From assembly GCA_964484135.1 (NCBI GenBank), contig CAZAEL010000015.1, positions 1 through 49,474 of the forward strand: 49,474 nucleotides of DNA, read 5' to 3'. Positions 1-7,453 of the stretch are shown one piece after another. This DNA comes from CAZAEL01 sp964484135 (lineage in GTDB: Bacteria > Elusimicrobiota > Elusimicrobia > FEN-1173). Both the position numbers and the translations under genes were made by a program. Below the pieces are notes generated by a model. The model was given only the letters and a program-made list of their open reading frames with translations. It was not told the origin of the DNA and searched no databases. The stretch's first letter is position 1. Each line of letters begins with the position of its first letter.

Positions 1-977
1 CCGGCCATGTACCCGGCCAGGGTGAGGCCGATGGTTTTTTTGTGGCGCAAATGGTCCGCCAGCCGCCCGAAGATCAACGCGCCCGCGAAGGCCACGCCCT
101 GGATCATGAGGAAGCAAAGCACCAGCTCGTCCTGGGACATGCCCAGGGCCTGGGCCCCGAACACGGACGCCATGAGGATGATGGTCTCGATGCCTTCGTT
201 GTACAGGACGTACGCGGCCAGGAACTTGAAAAGGTTGCGGTGCTCCCGCGCCCGGCCGAAGGTTTCCCGCAAACGTTTCCAGCCCAACCCCAGGGCGGCC
301 CAGGGCGTTGGCGCGGCCCCCTGATCCGCGCGCCGTTCCTCCGGCACCCAACGGAAAAAAGGCAGGGCGAAGACAAACCACCAGAGCCCCACGCTCAACA
401 GGCTGGCCCGCACCGGCAGGAAATTTCCCGCTTCGAGCCCGAAGAGGCCCGGCGACTTGAGCATGAGCAGGTTGAGGGCCAGGCACAGCCCGCCGCCCAG
501 GTACCCCACGGCCCAGCCCAGGCCCGACACCCGGCCCATGGCCGGCCGATCGCAGAGCTCCGGCAGGAAGGCGTTGTAGAACACGTTGCCGCCCGCGAAC
601 CCGATGTTGGCCAGAAGGAAAAGCCCGGCGGCCAGGCCCACGCGGCCCGGCGTCACGAAGAAGAGGCCCGCGGAGGCGGAAACCCCCAGGAGCCAGAACC
701 ATTTGAGGAAAGCCTTCTTGCTCCGGACGTGGTCCGCGGCCGCGCCCAGCAGCGGCGCCAGGACGAAGGTGACGAGCATGGACAGGGACACGGTGTATCC
801 CCACAGGGCCGCGCCGGGCGCGCGCAGGCCGAGAAACCCCCAGCCCTCCGGCGGCACCACGCGCTGGACGAAGTACACGTTGAAGATCACGGCCAGGACC
901 GTGGTGGCGAAGGCCGAGTTGGCGAAGTCGTACAGGGCCCAGCCCAAAATCTTTTTTTGTTTCCAGTACGGGTTCAT
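1..977 (-). CDS. MFS permease, UMF1 family (3' end cut by window edge)
   Basis: About 325 codons are visible, starting at ATG (complement 975-977) and running off position 1 with no stop, so the C-terminus is missing. The protein opens MNPYWKQKKILGWALYDFAN, the N-terminal signature of the UMF1/Atg22-like branch of the major facilitator superfamily. Several hydrophobic segments follow, with a short 'GRLADHLRHKKTIG' loop near the cut end, typical of the MFS cytoplasmic loop between helices. Family members are inner-membrane permeases whose substrates are mostly unknown; some fungal relatives export vacuolar amino acids. The start overlaps the stop of the upstream membrane protein by 4 bases (ATGA), so the two are probably cotranslated. 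Substrate cannot be inferred. Confidence 0.85.
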   Translation of the reverse strand, partial: MNPYWKQKKILGWALYDFANSAFATTVLAVIFNVYFVQRVVPPEGWGFLGLRAPGAALWGYTVSLSMLVTFVLAPLLGAAADHVRSKKAFLKWFWLLGVSASAGLFFVTPGRVGLAAGLFLLANIGFAGGNVFYNAFLPELCDRPAMGRVSGLGWAVGYLGGGLCLALNLLMLKSPGLFGLEAGNFLPVRASLLSVGLWWFVFALPFFRWVPEERRADQGAAPTPWAALGLGWKRLRETFGRAREHRNLFKFLAAYVLYNEGIETIILMASVFGAQALGMSQDELVLCFLMIQGVAFAGALIFGRLADHLRHKKTIGLTLAGYMA

Positions 978-3049
978 GAGGGGGGGACGCGGAAGAGCAC
1001 GGTCCACCGGTCCCGGTACACGGGCGGGGCCAGGGCGTCCAGGACCATGCCCAAAGGACGCAGGTATTCGTCCCCGGTGTACGCGCCCGGCGTGAGGCGC
1101 CGCATCTCAGGCGCGTTCAGCAGGAGATAGGTGTACCCTTCCCGCCGCAGGCGCTCCACAAAGGCCCCGGGCAAGGGGTTTTGTTCCAGCCACCGGGCGT
1201 ACGTGGGCACGTTGAAGGAGGCGGAGGACCGGGCCGGGAGCGGACAGCGGTACGTGCGGGCCTCCCCCACCAGGAAGACCTTCCCCGCGGCTTTTTGGTC
1301 CGCCAGGAAGTCAAAGGCCCCCTGGGACGGGTGGCCGTACACGCCGATGTGCTCCTGCCGCAGGTAGTCCCGCGCGGACTGCCGGCCCCAGACCACGTCC
1401 CATCCCTGGTTGAAGCGCTGAAAGATGAGCGCCAGCCACAGGCCGTTCAAAAGGGTGACGAGTCCCAGCAGTCCCCGGAGCCAGGGGCCGGCGCGTCGGG
1501 CCGCGCGGCCCAGGAACGCGGAGACGGGGGAAGCCGGGCGCCGGGCCAGGCGGGAGGTGGTCTCCTCGTAGTCCCACAGGGAGGCGGCGCCCAGCGCGAA
1601 AAACAGGCTCAACTGGGGCAGGAAGTACCGCAACCGCCCCGTGGCGAAGACGAAGAACACGTAGGAGACCAGGCCGCAGGCCAGGAGCGAGCGCGACGCG
1701 TTGTCGAAACGCAGGAACAACGTCAAGGGCAAAAGCATGAGCAGGGCCGGCCCCAGGAAACCGAAGCGGCCGCCTTCCACGCCCTGCAGGCTGTCCCGCA
1801 CCAGGCTGAGGGAGCGGTGCAGCAGGGTCCCTTCCCCCCGCGCCTCCGAGGCCCAGCCCTTGAGCAGGGCCACGGCCTCGGGCGCGTCGCCGCCCAGCCA
1901 GGCCGCGCCCTGCGGGTAAAAGGGATTTCCGGTCCAGAGTCCGGTCCGTATCCACCAGGGCAGAAGAGGAAGCAGGAAGCCGGCGGCGAACAGGCCGGCG
2001 GCCGGCGCGGTCCTCCGGGGGTCTTGCCGCGAACGGGCCAAAAGGTCCAGGACGAAAAAGGGCAGGCCGAACAGGGCCGTGCCCTTGGCCGCCGCGGCCG
2101 CGCCCAGGAAAAAGCCGGACAGGGCCAGGATCGGCCCGTCGAACGACGCCTCTTTGCGCCAGGCCTCGACCCAGAGGGCGAACCCCGCGAAGAAAAGAAA
2201 TCCGCAGAGCAGGTCGTTGGTGCAGGACCAGAGGTTCACGCCCACGAGCGGGGAGCTGAGGATCAGGAGCGCGGCCCACAGACCGGCCGGGGCGGACCAG
2301 CGCCGCCCCACCCAGGACCCGGCGCAGGCCGCGAGCAGGAGGCCGAACCCGAGGCTGAGGAGCTTGCACAGGCGGTCGTCGCTCCAGGCCAGGGCCCAGA
2401 GGTACAGGGTCTGGACGAGGCCCGGCAGACGGCTGAGGTACACGTCCGGCAGGTCCGCCATGCGGCCCGCTTGCAGGTACGCCTGGGGCACGGCCAGGTG
2501 GTACACGGCCGCGTCGTAGAAAGTGTCGGGCACCAGGGTGGTGAGGCCGTACAAAAAAACGAAGGCGAGGAAACCCCAACCCAAAGGCGACCCGGCCAAA
2601 GGCCGCAGGTCCGCGGCTTTGGGCCAGGACGCCCGCCGCCGGCTCGCCAGGCCGAAGCCCGCCAAAAGGAGGGAGGCGGCTTTCAGCCAGAGGGGACGGG
2701 AAAGCCCGGCCGCGGCCAGGAAAAACCCGGCCAGGGACCAGAGGACCAGGGCCGCTCCGGTTTGCGCGAAAAAATCGGCGGCGGGTTTGCCTTTGAACCT
2801 TCGCAGGGCTTGGGCGCCCAGGCCGGGAAGGGACAAAAAAAACAGGCCGGCCAGGACCACGCGGCCCGCGTGCTTGAGCCATTCCGGGACGAGGAGGGAA
2901 CCCCACGGCAAAAAGGCGGAGAGGAGTTCGTCGCCGAGAGGGGAGAAATACCGGAGAGTGACGCGGGTGTGGATGACCGCCGCGGCCAGGGCCAGGCCCA
3001 GCGCCAACAGGGCGGGGGCGGCGACGGCGTCAGGACGCCGTTCCGTCAC
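974..3049 (-). CDS. Polytopic membrane protein, GT-C glycosyltransferase-like
   Basis: 691 residues with about a dozen hydrophobic segments and a soluble C-terminal part from roughly residue 560. Early features fit GT-C (GT39/PMT-like) enzymes, which transfer sugars from lipid-phosphate donors on the outer face of the membrane: an acidic loop near 'VPDTFYDAAVYHLAVPQAYL' and a later 'TGNPFYPQG' segment seen in many such proteins. I do not see a diagnostic active site, so acceptor and donor are unknown. The GTG start at 3049 lies inside the 3' end of the cation exporter gene (20-base overlap), and the stop overlaps the MFS start, placing it in the middle of a polycistronic unit that includes the M23 peptidase. 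Confidence 0.7.
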   Translation of the reverse strand: MTERRPDAVAAPALLALGLALAAAVIHTRVTLRYFSPLGDELLSAFLPWGSLLVPEWLKHAGRVVLAGLFFLSLPGLGAQALRRFKGKPAADFFAQTGAALVLWSLAGFFLAAAGLSRPLWLKAASLLLAGFGLASRRRASWPKAADLRPLAGSPLGWGFLAFVFLYGLTTLVPDTFYDAAVYHLAVPQAYLQAGRMADLPDVYLSRLPGLVQTLYLWALAWSDDRLCKLLSLGFGLLLAACAGSWVGRRWSAPAGLWAALLILSSPLVGVNLWSCTNDLLCGFLFFAGFALWVEAWRKEASFDGPILALSGFFLGAAAAAKGTALFGLPFFVLDLLARSRQDPRRTAPAAGLFAAGFLLPLLPWWIRTGLWTGNPFYPQGAAWLGGDAPEAVALLKGWASEARGEGTLLHRSLSLVRDSLQGVEGGRFGFLGPALLMLLPLTLFLRFDNASRSLLACGLVSYVFFVFATGRLRYFLPQLSLFFALGAASLWDYEETTSRLARRPASPVSAFLGRAARRAGPWLRGLLGLVTLLNGLWLALIFQRFNQGWDVVWGRQSARDYLRQEHIGVYGHPSQGAFDFLADQKAAGKVFLVGEARTYRCPLPARSSASFNVPTYARWLEQNPLPGAFVERLRREGYTYLLLNAPEMRRLTPGAYTGDEYLRPLGMVLDALAPPVYRDRWTVLFRVPPS

Positions 3050-3938
3050 CCGACGCCTCTTTTTTCCAGGCCGAGCACCCCATTTGGATGGTCGCGTGGG
3101 CCACGCCGAAACGTTCCCGCAGGACCGCGTTGATGTTCTCCAGAATTGTTTTCTGCTCCGGCATTTTTTCCGGGGGAAGGATCACGTGGGCCGACAGGGA
3201 GCAAATGTGGGAGCAGATGTTCCACACGTGGGTGTCCTCCACCTCCGCCACGCCGGGCACGGACCGGATGGCGGCCACCACCTCGTTGAGGTCCATGTGC
3301 TTGGGGACGCCTTCCAGCAGGATGTCGATGGAGTCCTTGAGGAGCCGGAGGGCGTTGACCACGATGATGCCCGCCACCAGGAGGCCGGCCAGCGGGTCCA
3401 GGACCAGGGCGCCGGTGAAATGGATGAGCGCGCCCGCCGCCACCACGCCCAGGCTGGCCAGGGCGTCGCCGGCCACGTGCAGGAACGCGCCGCGGATGTT
3501 CACGTCTTTCCGCGCGAAGTCATGCAGACGCCAAGCCACCAGCAGGTTCACCAGGAGCCCCAGCACGGCCAGGACCAGCATGGGCCCGGTCTTGACCGGC
3601 GGCGGGGACTTGAGGCGCTGCAGGGACTCCAGGACGATCCAGGCGGCCACGGCCGTGACCAGGGCCCCGTTCAGGAAGGCGGCGAACACCTCCAAGCGGT
3701 GCAGGCCCCAGGAGCGGCGGTCCGTGGCGGGCAGGTCCGCCAGGCGCAGGGCGAAGAGGGAGAACAGGAGCGCGGCCAGGTCCATGAACACGTGGCCCGC
3801 GTCGGACAGGAGCGCCACGGAGTTGGTCCAGAGCCCGCCGGCCAGCTCCGCGCCGAAGGTCAGGGCCGTGAGCAGGGCGGCCCAGCGCAGGAGGGCCTGG
3901 GACCGTTCGCTGACCGCGTTGTGGTCGTGGGTCTTCAC
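3030..3938 (-). CDS. Cation diffusion facilitator (CzcD/ZitB-like metal exporter)
   Basis: 302 residues from a GTG start. It is a proton-coupled exporter of Zn2+ or similar divalent metal in the inner membrane. Transmembrane helix 2 carries SDAGHVFMD (residues 45-53) and helix 5 carries HVAGDALAS, the paired His/Asp sites that bind metal in this family. About six helices are followed by a cytoplasmic ferredoxin-like domain (from about residue 210, 'ILLEGVPKHMDLNEV') that dimerises. The N-terminus has a short His-rich HDH motif. The GTG start is the last codon of a palindromic element (3935-3999). Without that element the junction with the M23 gene would be a GTGA overlap, so this start is probably real although GTG. 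Confidence 0.93.
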   Translation of the reverse strand: MKTHDHNAVSERSQALLRWAALLTALTFGAELAGGLWTNSVALLSDAGHVFMDLAALLFSLFALRLADLPATDRRSWGLHRLEVFAAFLNGALVTAVAAWIVLESLQRLKSPPPVKTGPMLVLAVLGLLVNLLVAWRLHDFARKDVNIRGAFLHVAGDALASLGVVAAGALIHFTGALVLDPLAGLLVAGIIVVNALRLLKDSIDILLEGVPKHMDLNEVVAAIRSVPGVAEVEDTHVWNICSHICSLSAHVILPPEKMPEQKTILENINAVLRERFGVAHATIQMGCSAWKKEASGDGTAS

Positions 3939-3999
3939 CCAACCACCTGCCTTTCCGCCGCAGGCGGAACCTTTGGTTCCGAGGCAGGTCGTGGGGTCA
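3935..3999 (-). repeat. Palindromic stop-to-start element, copy A
   Basis: 65 bp. Read in gene direction it begins with the TGA stop of the M23 peptidase gene and ends with TGA, of which TG belongs to the GTG start of the cation exporter. Outer arms 3982-3996 and 3938-3952 pair with two mismatches. Inside are hairpin 1 (3965-3981, CGGAACC stem, AAA loop) and hairpin 2 (3955-3967, CCGCC stem, TGC loop), which share three bases. The same layout recurs at 7389-7453, 19687-19751 and 23075-23138. The direct TGA at each end looks like a 3-base target duplication. I recognise no named repeat family. Confidence 0.9.
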
Positions 4000-4947
4000 C
4001 CGGAACTCCTTTTCCGTCCATTCCAAGGGTTCCACCCGCTCCCCGGACACCACGAAGGACCAGTGCAAATGGGGGCCCGTGGCCACGCCCTCCGCGCCCA
4101 TGAGGCCCAGGGGCGCCCCCTGTTCCGCCAGGGCGTTTTCCTTCACCAGGGCCTTCCGCATGTGAAGATAATAGGAAAAAACGCCCTGCCCGTGGTCAAG
4201 CACCACGGAATGCCCGAAGCTGTCGAGCCAGCCGCTGAAGGCCACGCGTCCCCGGTTGGGGGCCACGATCAGGGTGTCCACTTTGTTGGCAATGTCCGTC
4301 CCGGTGTGGGCGGATTGGGCGGCGCGGTCCCCGTACGCGCGGCGCGCGCCGTAGGGCGATGAGACGACGCCCGTGGCCGGCAGGATGAAAAACCCGGACC
4401 ACAACTTCTCGGGGGAGCGGGGTTCCCTGTACACCGCGTCCAGGGTTTTGGCGTCCTTCTCCACCTGGCCGCTGGTGATGAGGCCGTCCCGCTCCGATGA
4501 GAGCTTGACCCGGCTCACGGGGTAGGTGCCGCCCTCCACCCGGAAGGACACGGTGCTCTGGAACACCCGGCCCTTTTTGAGCTCGGCGTAGAACACCGCC
4601 TCCTTGGGGCCCGGCGCCTCCTGGGAATGGATGCCCAGGAGCGCGCGGCTTTCCAGGGGGGCGACGTGGTAGAAGAGGGCCTTCCGTTCGCCGAAGAAGA
4701 TCGCCGCGTTCTTGAGAGGCTCGCTGGAAAAGCACCGCACCGTGAGGGTGCGGCCCGCCGTCACGGTGGACGGGATCACCGCGAAATGGATCTCCGGCGG
4801 TTTCCGGCCCTTGGCCCAGGCCGGAGCAACCGCCAAAGAAAGCCAAAGAAAGCCGAAGAGGGCAACAGAGGGCCGGCGAAGGCCGGGGAAGGCCAACGAA
4901 AACCGCGGCCGGCGATGCAAAAAGACATGTCTTTCTTTTGCGTTCAT
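3997..4947 (-). CDS. Secreted M23 (LytM-type) peptidase
   Basis: 316 residues. A signal peptide (charged start, hydrophobic stretch near residues 27-42, cleavage plausible after AWA at 43-45) sends it to the envelope. The C-terminal half is an M23 metallopeptidase domain with the zinc ligands visible: H214 and D218 in HTGTD, and the HLH motif at 293-295. Active M23 enzymes cut peptidoglycan cross-bridges; no substitution of the ligands is seen, so it is probably active. The first half is a beta-rich domain of unknown role. ATG at 4947 is preceded by GGAAGG six bases upstream. The signal peptide is encoded by a 10-bp tandem repeat array (4831-4980), so its residues may reflect the repeat more than selection. 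Confidence 0.9.
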   Translation of the reverse strand: MNAKERHVFLHRRPRFSLAFPGLRRPSVALFGFLWLSLAVAPAWAKGRKPPEIHFAVIPSTVTAGRTLTVRCFSSEPLKNAAIFFGERKALFYHVAPLESRALLGIHSQEAPGPKEAVFYAELKKGRVFQSTVSFRVEGGTYPVSRVKLSSERDGLITSGQVEKDAKTLDAVYREPRSPEKLWSGFFILPATGVVSSPYGARRAYGDRAAQSAHTGTDIANKVDTLIVAPNRGRVAFSGWLDSFGHSVVLDHGQGVFSYYLHMRKALVKENALAEQGAPLGLMGAEGVATGPHLHWSFVVSGERVEPLEWTEKEFR

Positions 4948-4980
4948 TTGCCTTCCGTTGCCTTCTTTGTTTCGCCCTTT
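4831..4980. repeat. Inverted array of degenerate 10-bp repeats around a start codon
   Basis: On the plus strand 4831-4900 holds seven in-register copies of a 10-bp unit of form RGCCNNNGAA (one copy reads GGCAACAGAG). Three copies of the reverse complement (TTCNNNNGCC-like) follow at 4944-4973. Between them, at 4921-4934, is a perfect 14-bp palindrome (AAAGACATGTCTTT). The array covers the Shine-Dalgarno region, start codon and signal-peptide codons of the M23 gene. Purine tracts phased at one helical turn could bend the DNA, and the inverted copies could form an imperfect hairpin in the mRNA around the start. Confidence 0.7.
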
Positions 4981-6383
4981 TATTTTCCCACGCAGAAACG
5001 GGAAAAGATGGCCCGGAGGATTTCATCGTGGACGCCTTCTCCGGTGATCTGGTTGAGTCTGTCCAGGGCGCCCTTCAAATCAACGGCCAGGCATTCCTCG
5101 TCCGCGCCCGCGTCCGCCGCGGCCCGGGCGGTTTCCAGGCCGGCCAGCGCCTCCTTGAGCAGGGTTTCGTGCCGGACGTTGATGAGGGTGGGGGCCGCGC
5201 CGGGCTCCGCGGACAGGCCGTTTGTCGCGCCCATCCGGTCCGCCAGGGCGCGGCGCAGCTCCTCCAAGCCTTGGCCCGTGGCCGCGGACGTGAGGACCCA
5301 GGGCGGCGTCTCTCCGCCGGCGACGGCGGAAAAGAAGGGCGCGGGGTCTTTGTGGAAAGGATGGCCGGGCGCGAGGAGGTCGCTCTTGTTCAGGGCGAGG
5401 ACGGTTTTCTTGCCTTGCAGTTGGCGGGCCACGTTTTTGTCATCGTCGGAAAGGGGGGCGGACAGGTCCAGGACCCACACCGCCACGTCCGCCCGGGACA
5501 GGGCGCGCCGGGTCCGGTCCATGCCTTCCGCTTCCACGCGGTCCGCGCCTTCGCGCAGGCCCGCGGTGTCCGTGAGCGTGACCGGGACGTCGCGGATCAG
5601 GACCCGCTCCTCCAGGCTGTCCCGCGTGGTGCCCGGGACCTCGGTCACGATGGCCCGGTCCGAGCCCAGGAGCGCGTTGAAGAGGGAGGACTTGCCCGCG
5701 TTGGGCTTGCCCACCAGGGCGACCCGGACGCCTTCCCGCAGGAGGCGGCCCCGGGGCGCGGTGCGGAGGAGCGATTCGCACCCTCTTGCGAGGGCGGACA
5801 GACCGTCCCGCAGTCGCGCGCGGGACAGGGCCGGGATTTCGTCCTCCACGAAATCCATGTTGGCCTCCAGTTGCGCCAGCAGGTCGAGGAGTTGCCGACG
5901 GAGGGGCTTCAGGTGGGCGGACAGCCGCCCTTGCAGCTGCTCCAGGGCCAGGCGGCGGAAGGCGTCGGATTGGGCGGCGATCAGGTCCGCCACGGCCTCG
6001 GCCTGGGCCAGGTCCATCTTGCCGTTGAGGAAGGCGCGGCGGGTGAATTCCCCCGGCTCTGCCAGGCGCGCGCCCGCGGCCAGGCAAAGACTGAGCGCGC
6101 GTTTGAGCAGGAAGGCGCCGCCGTGGCAGGAAACCTCCACCACGTCCTCGCCCGTGTAAGAGCGCGGGGCGCGGAAGACGGCGGCCAGGGCCTGGTCCAC
6201 GGGTTCGTCCTTGTCCCAGAGGCGTCCGGTCAGGAGGGTGTGGGAAGGGGTTTGGGAAAGGGGGGTGCGGGAGCGGAACAGGGAGGAGGCCACGTCCAGG
6301 GCGCGGGAACCGGAGATCCGGACCACGCCCAGGCCGCCTTCTCCCAAGGGGGTGGCGATGGCGGCGATGGTGTCTTCCATCAT
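4980..6383 (-). CDS. mnmE: tRNA modification GTPase MnmE
   Basis: 467 residues, close to the usual 450-460. With MnmG it makes the cm5/cmnm5 modification on U34 of certain tRNAs. An N-terminal tetrahydrofolate-binding domain opens with TIAAIATPLGEGGLGVVRIS. A helical domain follows, with a Ras-like G domain inserted: P-loop GKPNAGKSS at 225-233, DTAGLRE switch II and NKSD specificity motif. The protein ends FCVGK, matching the family's C-terminal FCIGK with its functional Cys. MnmG is not in this window. It is the last gene of the rpmH-rnpA-yidD-yidC-jag run. Two ATG codons lie in tandem at the start (6383 and 6380) and either could be used. Confidence 0.97.
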   Translation of the reverse strand: MMEDTIAAIATPLGEGGLGVVRISGSRALDVASSLFRSRTPLSQTPSHTLLTGRLWDKDEPVDQALAAVFRAPRSYTGEDVVEVSCHGGAFLLKRALSLCLAAGARLAEPGEFTRRAFLNGKMDLAQAEAVADLIAAQSDAFRRLALEQLQGRLSAHLKPLRRQLLDLLAQLEANMDFVEDEIPALSRARLRDGLSALARGCESLLRTAPRGRLLREGVRVALVGKPNAGKSSLFNALLGSDRAIVTEVPGTTRDSLEERVLIRDVPVTLTDTAGLREGADRVEAEGMDRTRRALSRADVAVWVLDLSAPLSDDDKNVARQLQGKKTVLALNKSDLLAPGHPFHKDPAPFFSAVAGGETPPWVLTSAATGQGLEELRRALADRMGATNGLSAEPGAAPTLINVRHETLLKEALAGLETARAAADAGADEECLAVDLKGALDRLNQITGEGVHDEILRAIFSRFCVGK

Positions 6384-6402
6384 GGTTTAAAGCGGGAGGT
6401 GG

Positions 6403-6443
6403 GAAGTGAGAGGGAAAACAGGGAACTTCCCGCTTCTCACTTC
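6403..6443. repeat. Inverted repeat between jag and mnmE
   Basis: Arms GAAGTGAGA (6403-6411) and TCTCACTTC (6435-6443) match perfectly over 9 bases with a 23-base spacer. Inside, GGGAAGT and ACTTCCC offer a competing pairing. The right arm overlaps the jag stop codon. In transcript sense no U-run follows, so it is not a convincing terminator. It may stabilise or separate the jag and mnmE messages. Confidence 0.6.
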
Positions 6444-7392
6444 ACACGCTTTTTTTGGGACGAACCACCACTTTCCGCCAGGGACCTTCCCCCTCCGACA
6501 CGGTTTCCACGTCCGGGTCGTCGGCCAGGGTTTGATGCGCCAGGCGGCGGTCCGCCGGCTCCATGGGATCCAGGCGGTACGGACGGCCCGTGCGCCGGAC
6601 CTCCTCGGCCGCGGCGCGGGCCTGCTCCACGACTTCCTGTTTGCGGGGGTTCGCGGCCCCTTCCACTTCGAAAACGTAACGCGGGCCGGTCCCCTGGCGC
6701 TGCATGATCAGGTTGAACACGTGCTCAAAGGCTTCCAGGCCCTGGCCGTTGCCCTCCGTGAGACGGGCCGCCTGGGCGGCGCGCAGGGTGACGGGGCGCG
6801 TTTTTCCGTCGTCCGGCCCCAGGGTCCAGGACAGGTCCTCCCAGCCCAGGAGGGTCTTCCACTCGTTCAACAAGGCGTCGGGCGCGTCGGCGGGCCTGGG
6901 CTTGGCCGGCGGCTCCGCGGGCCGCGATGTCTCCGCCCGCGGCTCCTGTCGCGGCGCGGGGGCCTGGGGCCGCCGCGAGGCGTCCCTGGGCGGTCGGTTC
7001 CCCTGTGAAAAACGGTCCCGCTGGGGGCCCGGCGTTCCCTGGGGCTGCGGCCTGTTGCCGCGGCCCGGCTGCGGCTGGGGCTGTTTGGGCGCGTGGGAGG
7101 GCGGCGTGGGGCCCTGCCCCCTTTGTCGTCCGTTGTCCCGTCCCTCCCGGCGGAACCGGCCTTTGTCCTGGGGCGCGCGGTCCTCGCGGGAGCGCATCCG
7201 GGGCCCGTCGGCCTGGCCCCCCTTTTCCCGCAGCTCCACGCGCACCCGGCGGAAGGCCATCATGCTCAACAGGCCTGAGGCCCGGTCCTCCAGGACTTTG
7301 ACCTCCACCTTTTCCCGGGGCAGGCCCAGTTCTTTGAGCCCCTGCCACACGGCCTCCTCCAAAGTGGCGGCCGCGCCGCGCCAGATCTTCAC
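6442..7392 (-). CDS. jag: Jag / KhpB-like RNA-binding protein
   Basis: 316 residues from GTG at 7392. The N-terminal Jag_N domain (about residues 1-50, ATLEEAVWQGLKELGLPREK) is followed by a linker of roughly 110 residues rich in Pro, Gln, Arg and Gly that looks disordered. Next come a KH-type domain ('TEGNGQGLEAFEHVFNLI') and a C-terminal R3H domain with the R-x3-H signature (DRRLAHQTL). Jag/KhpB proteins bind RNA and work with KhpA in envelope and cell-division regulation; the gene is usually next to yidC, as here. A TTG at 7437 would add 15 residues encoded wholly by the palindromic element, so I reject it and choose the GTG at the element's end. Confidence 0.93.
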   Translation of the reverse strand: MKIWRGAAATLEEAVWQGLKELGLPREKVEVKVLEDRASGLLSMMAFRRVRVELREKGGQADGPRMRSREDRAPQDKGRFRREGRDNGRQRGQGPTPPSHAPKQPQPQPGRGNRPQPQGTPGPQRDRFSQGNRPPRDASRRPQAPAPRQEPRAETSRPAEPPAKPRPADAPDALLNEWKTLLGWEDLSWTLGPDDGKTRPVTLRAAQAARLTEGNGQGLEAFEHVFNLIMQRQGTGPRYVFEVEGAANPRKQEVVEQARAAAEEVRRTGRPYRLDPMEPADRRLAHQTLADDPDVETVSEGEGPWRKVVVRPKKSV

Positions 7393-7453
7393 CCCATCAC
7401 CTGCTTTGACCCCCGCGGGGTCACTTTCAGTGACCAAGCAGATGATGGGATCA
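7389..7453 (-). repeat. Palindromic stop-to-start element, copy B
   Basis: 65 bp, from the TGA stop of yidC to the GTGA at the jag start. Outer arms 7436-7450 and 7392-7406 pair along all 15 positions if two G-U pairs are allowed. Hairpin 1 (7419-7435) has stem GGTCACT and loop GAA; hairpin 2 (7408-7422) has stem GACCCC and loop GCG; they share four bases. The inner stems differ in sequence from copies A and C but keep the same pairing. The base before the left TGA is A, so removing the element plus one TGA gives an ATGA overlap of yidC and jag. Confidence 0.92.

Noticed and set aside
1181..3133. Plus-strand open frame (650 codons) opposite the GT-C-like gene
   Set aside because: The minus strand gives a coherent membrane protein with ATGA linkage to its neighbour. 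The plus frame is Gln/Gly/Arg-rich without domains.
7393..7437. Longer jag start at TTG 7437
   Set aside because: The extra 15 residues are translated entirely from palindromic element B, and the GTG at the element's end matches the start arrangement at copies A and C.
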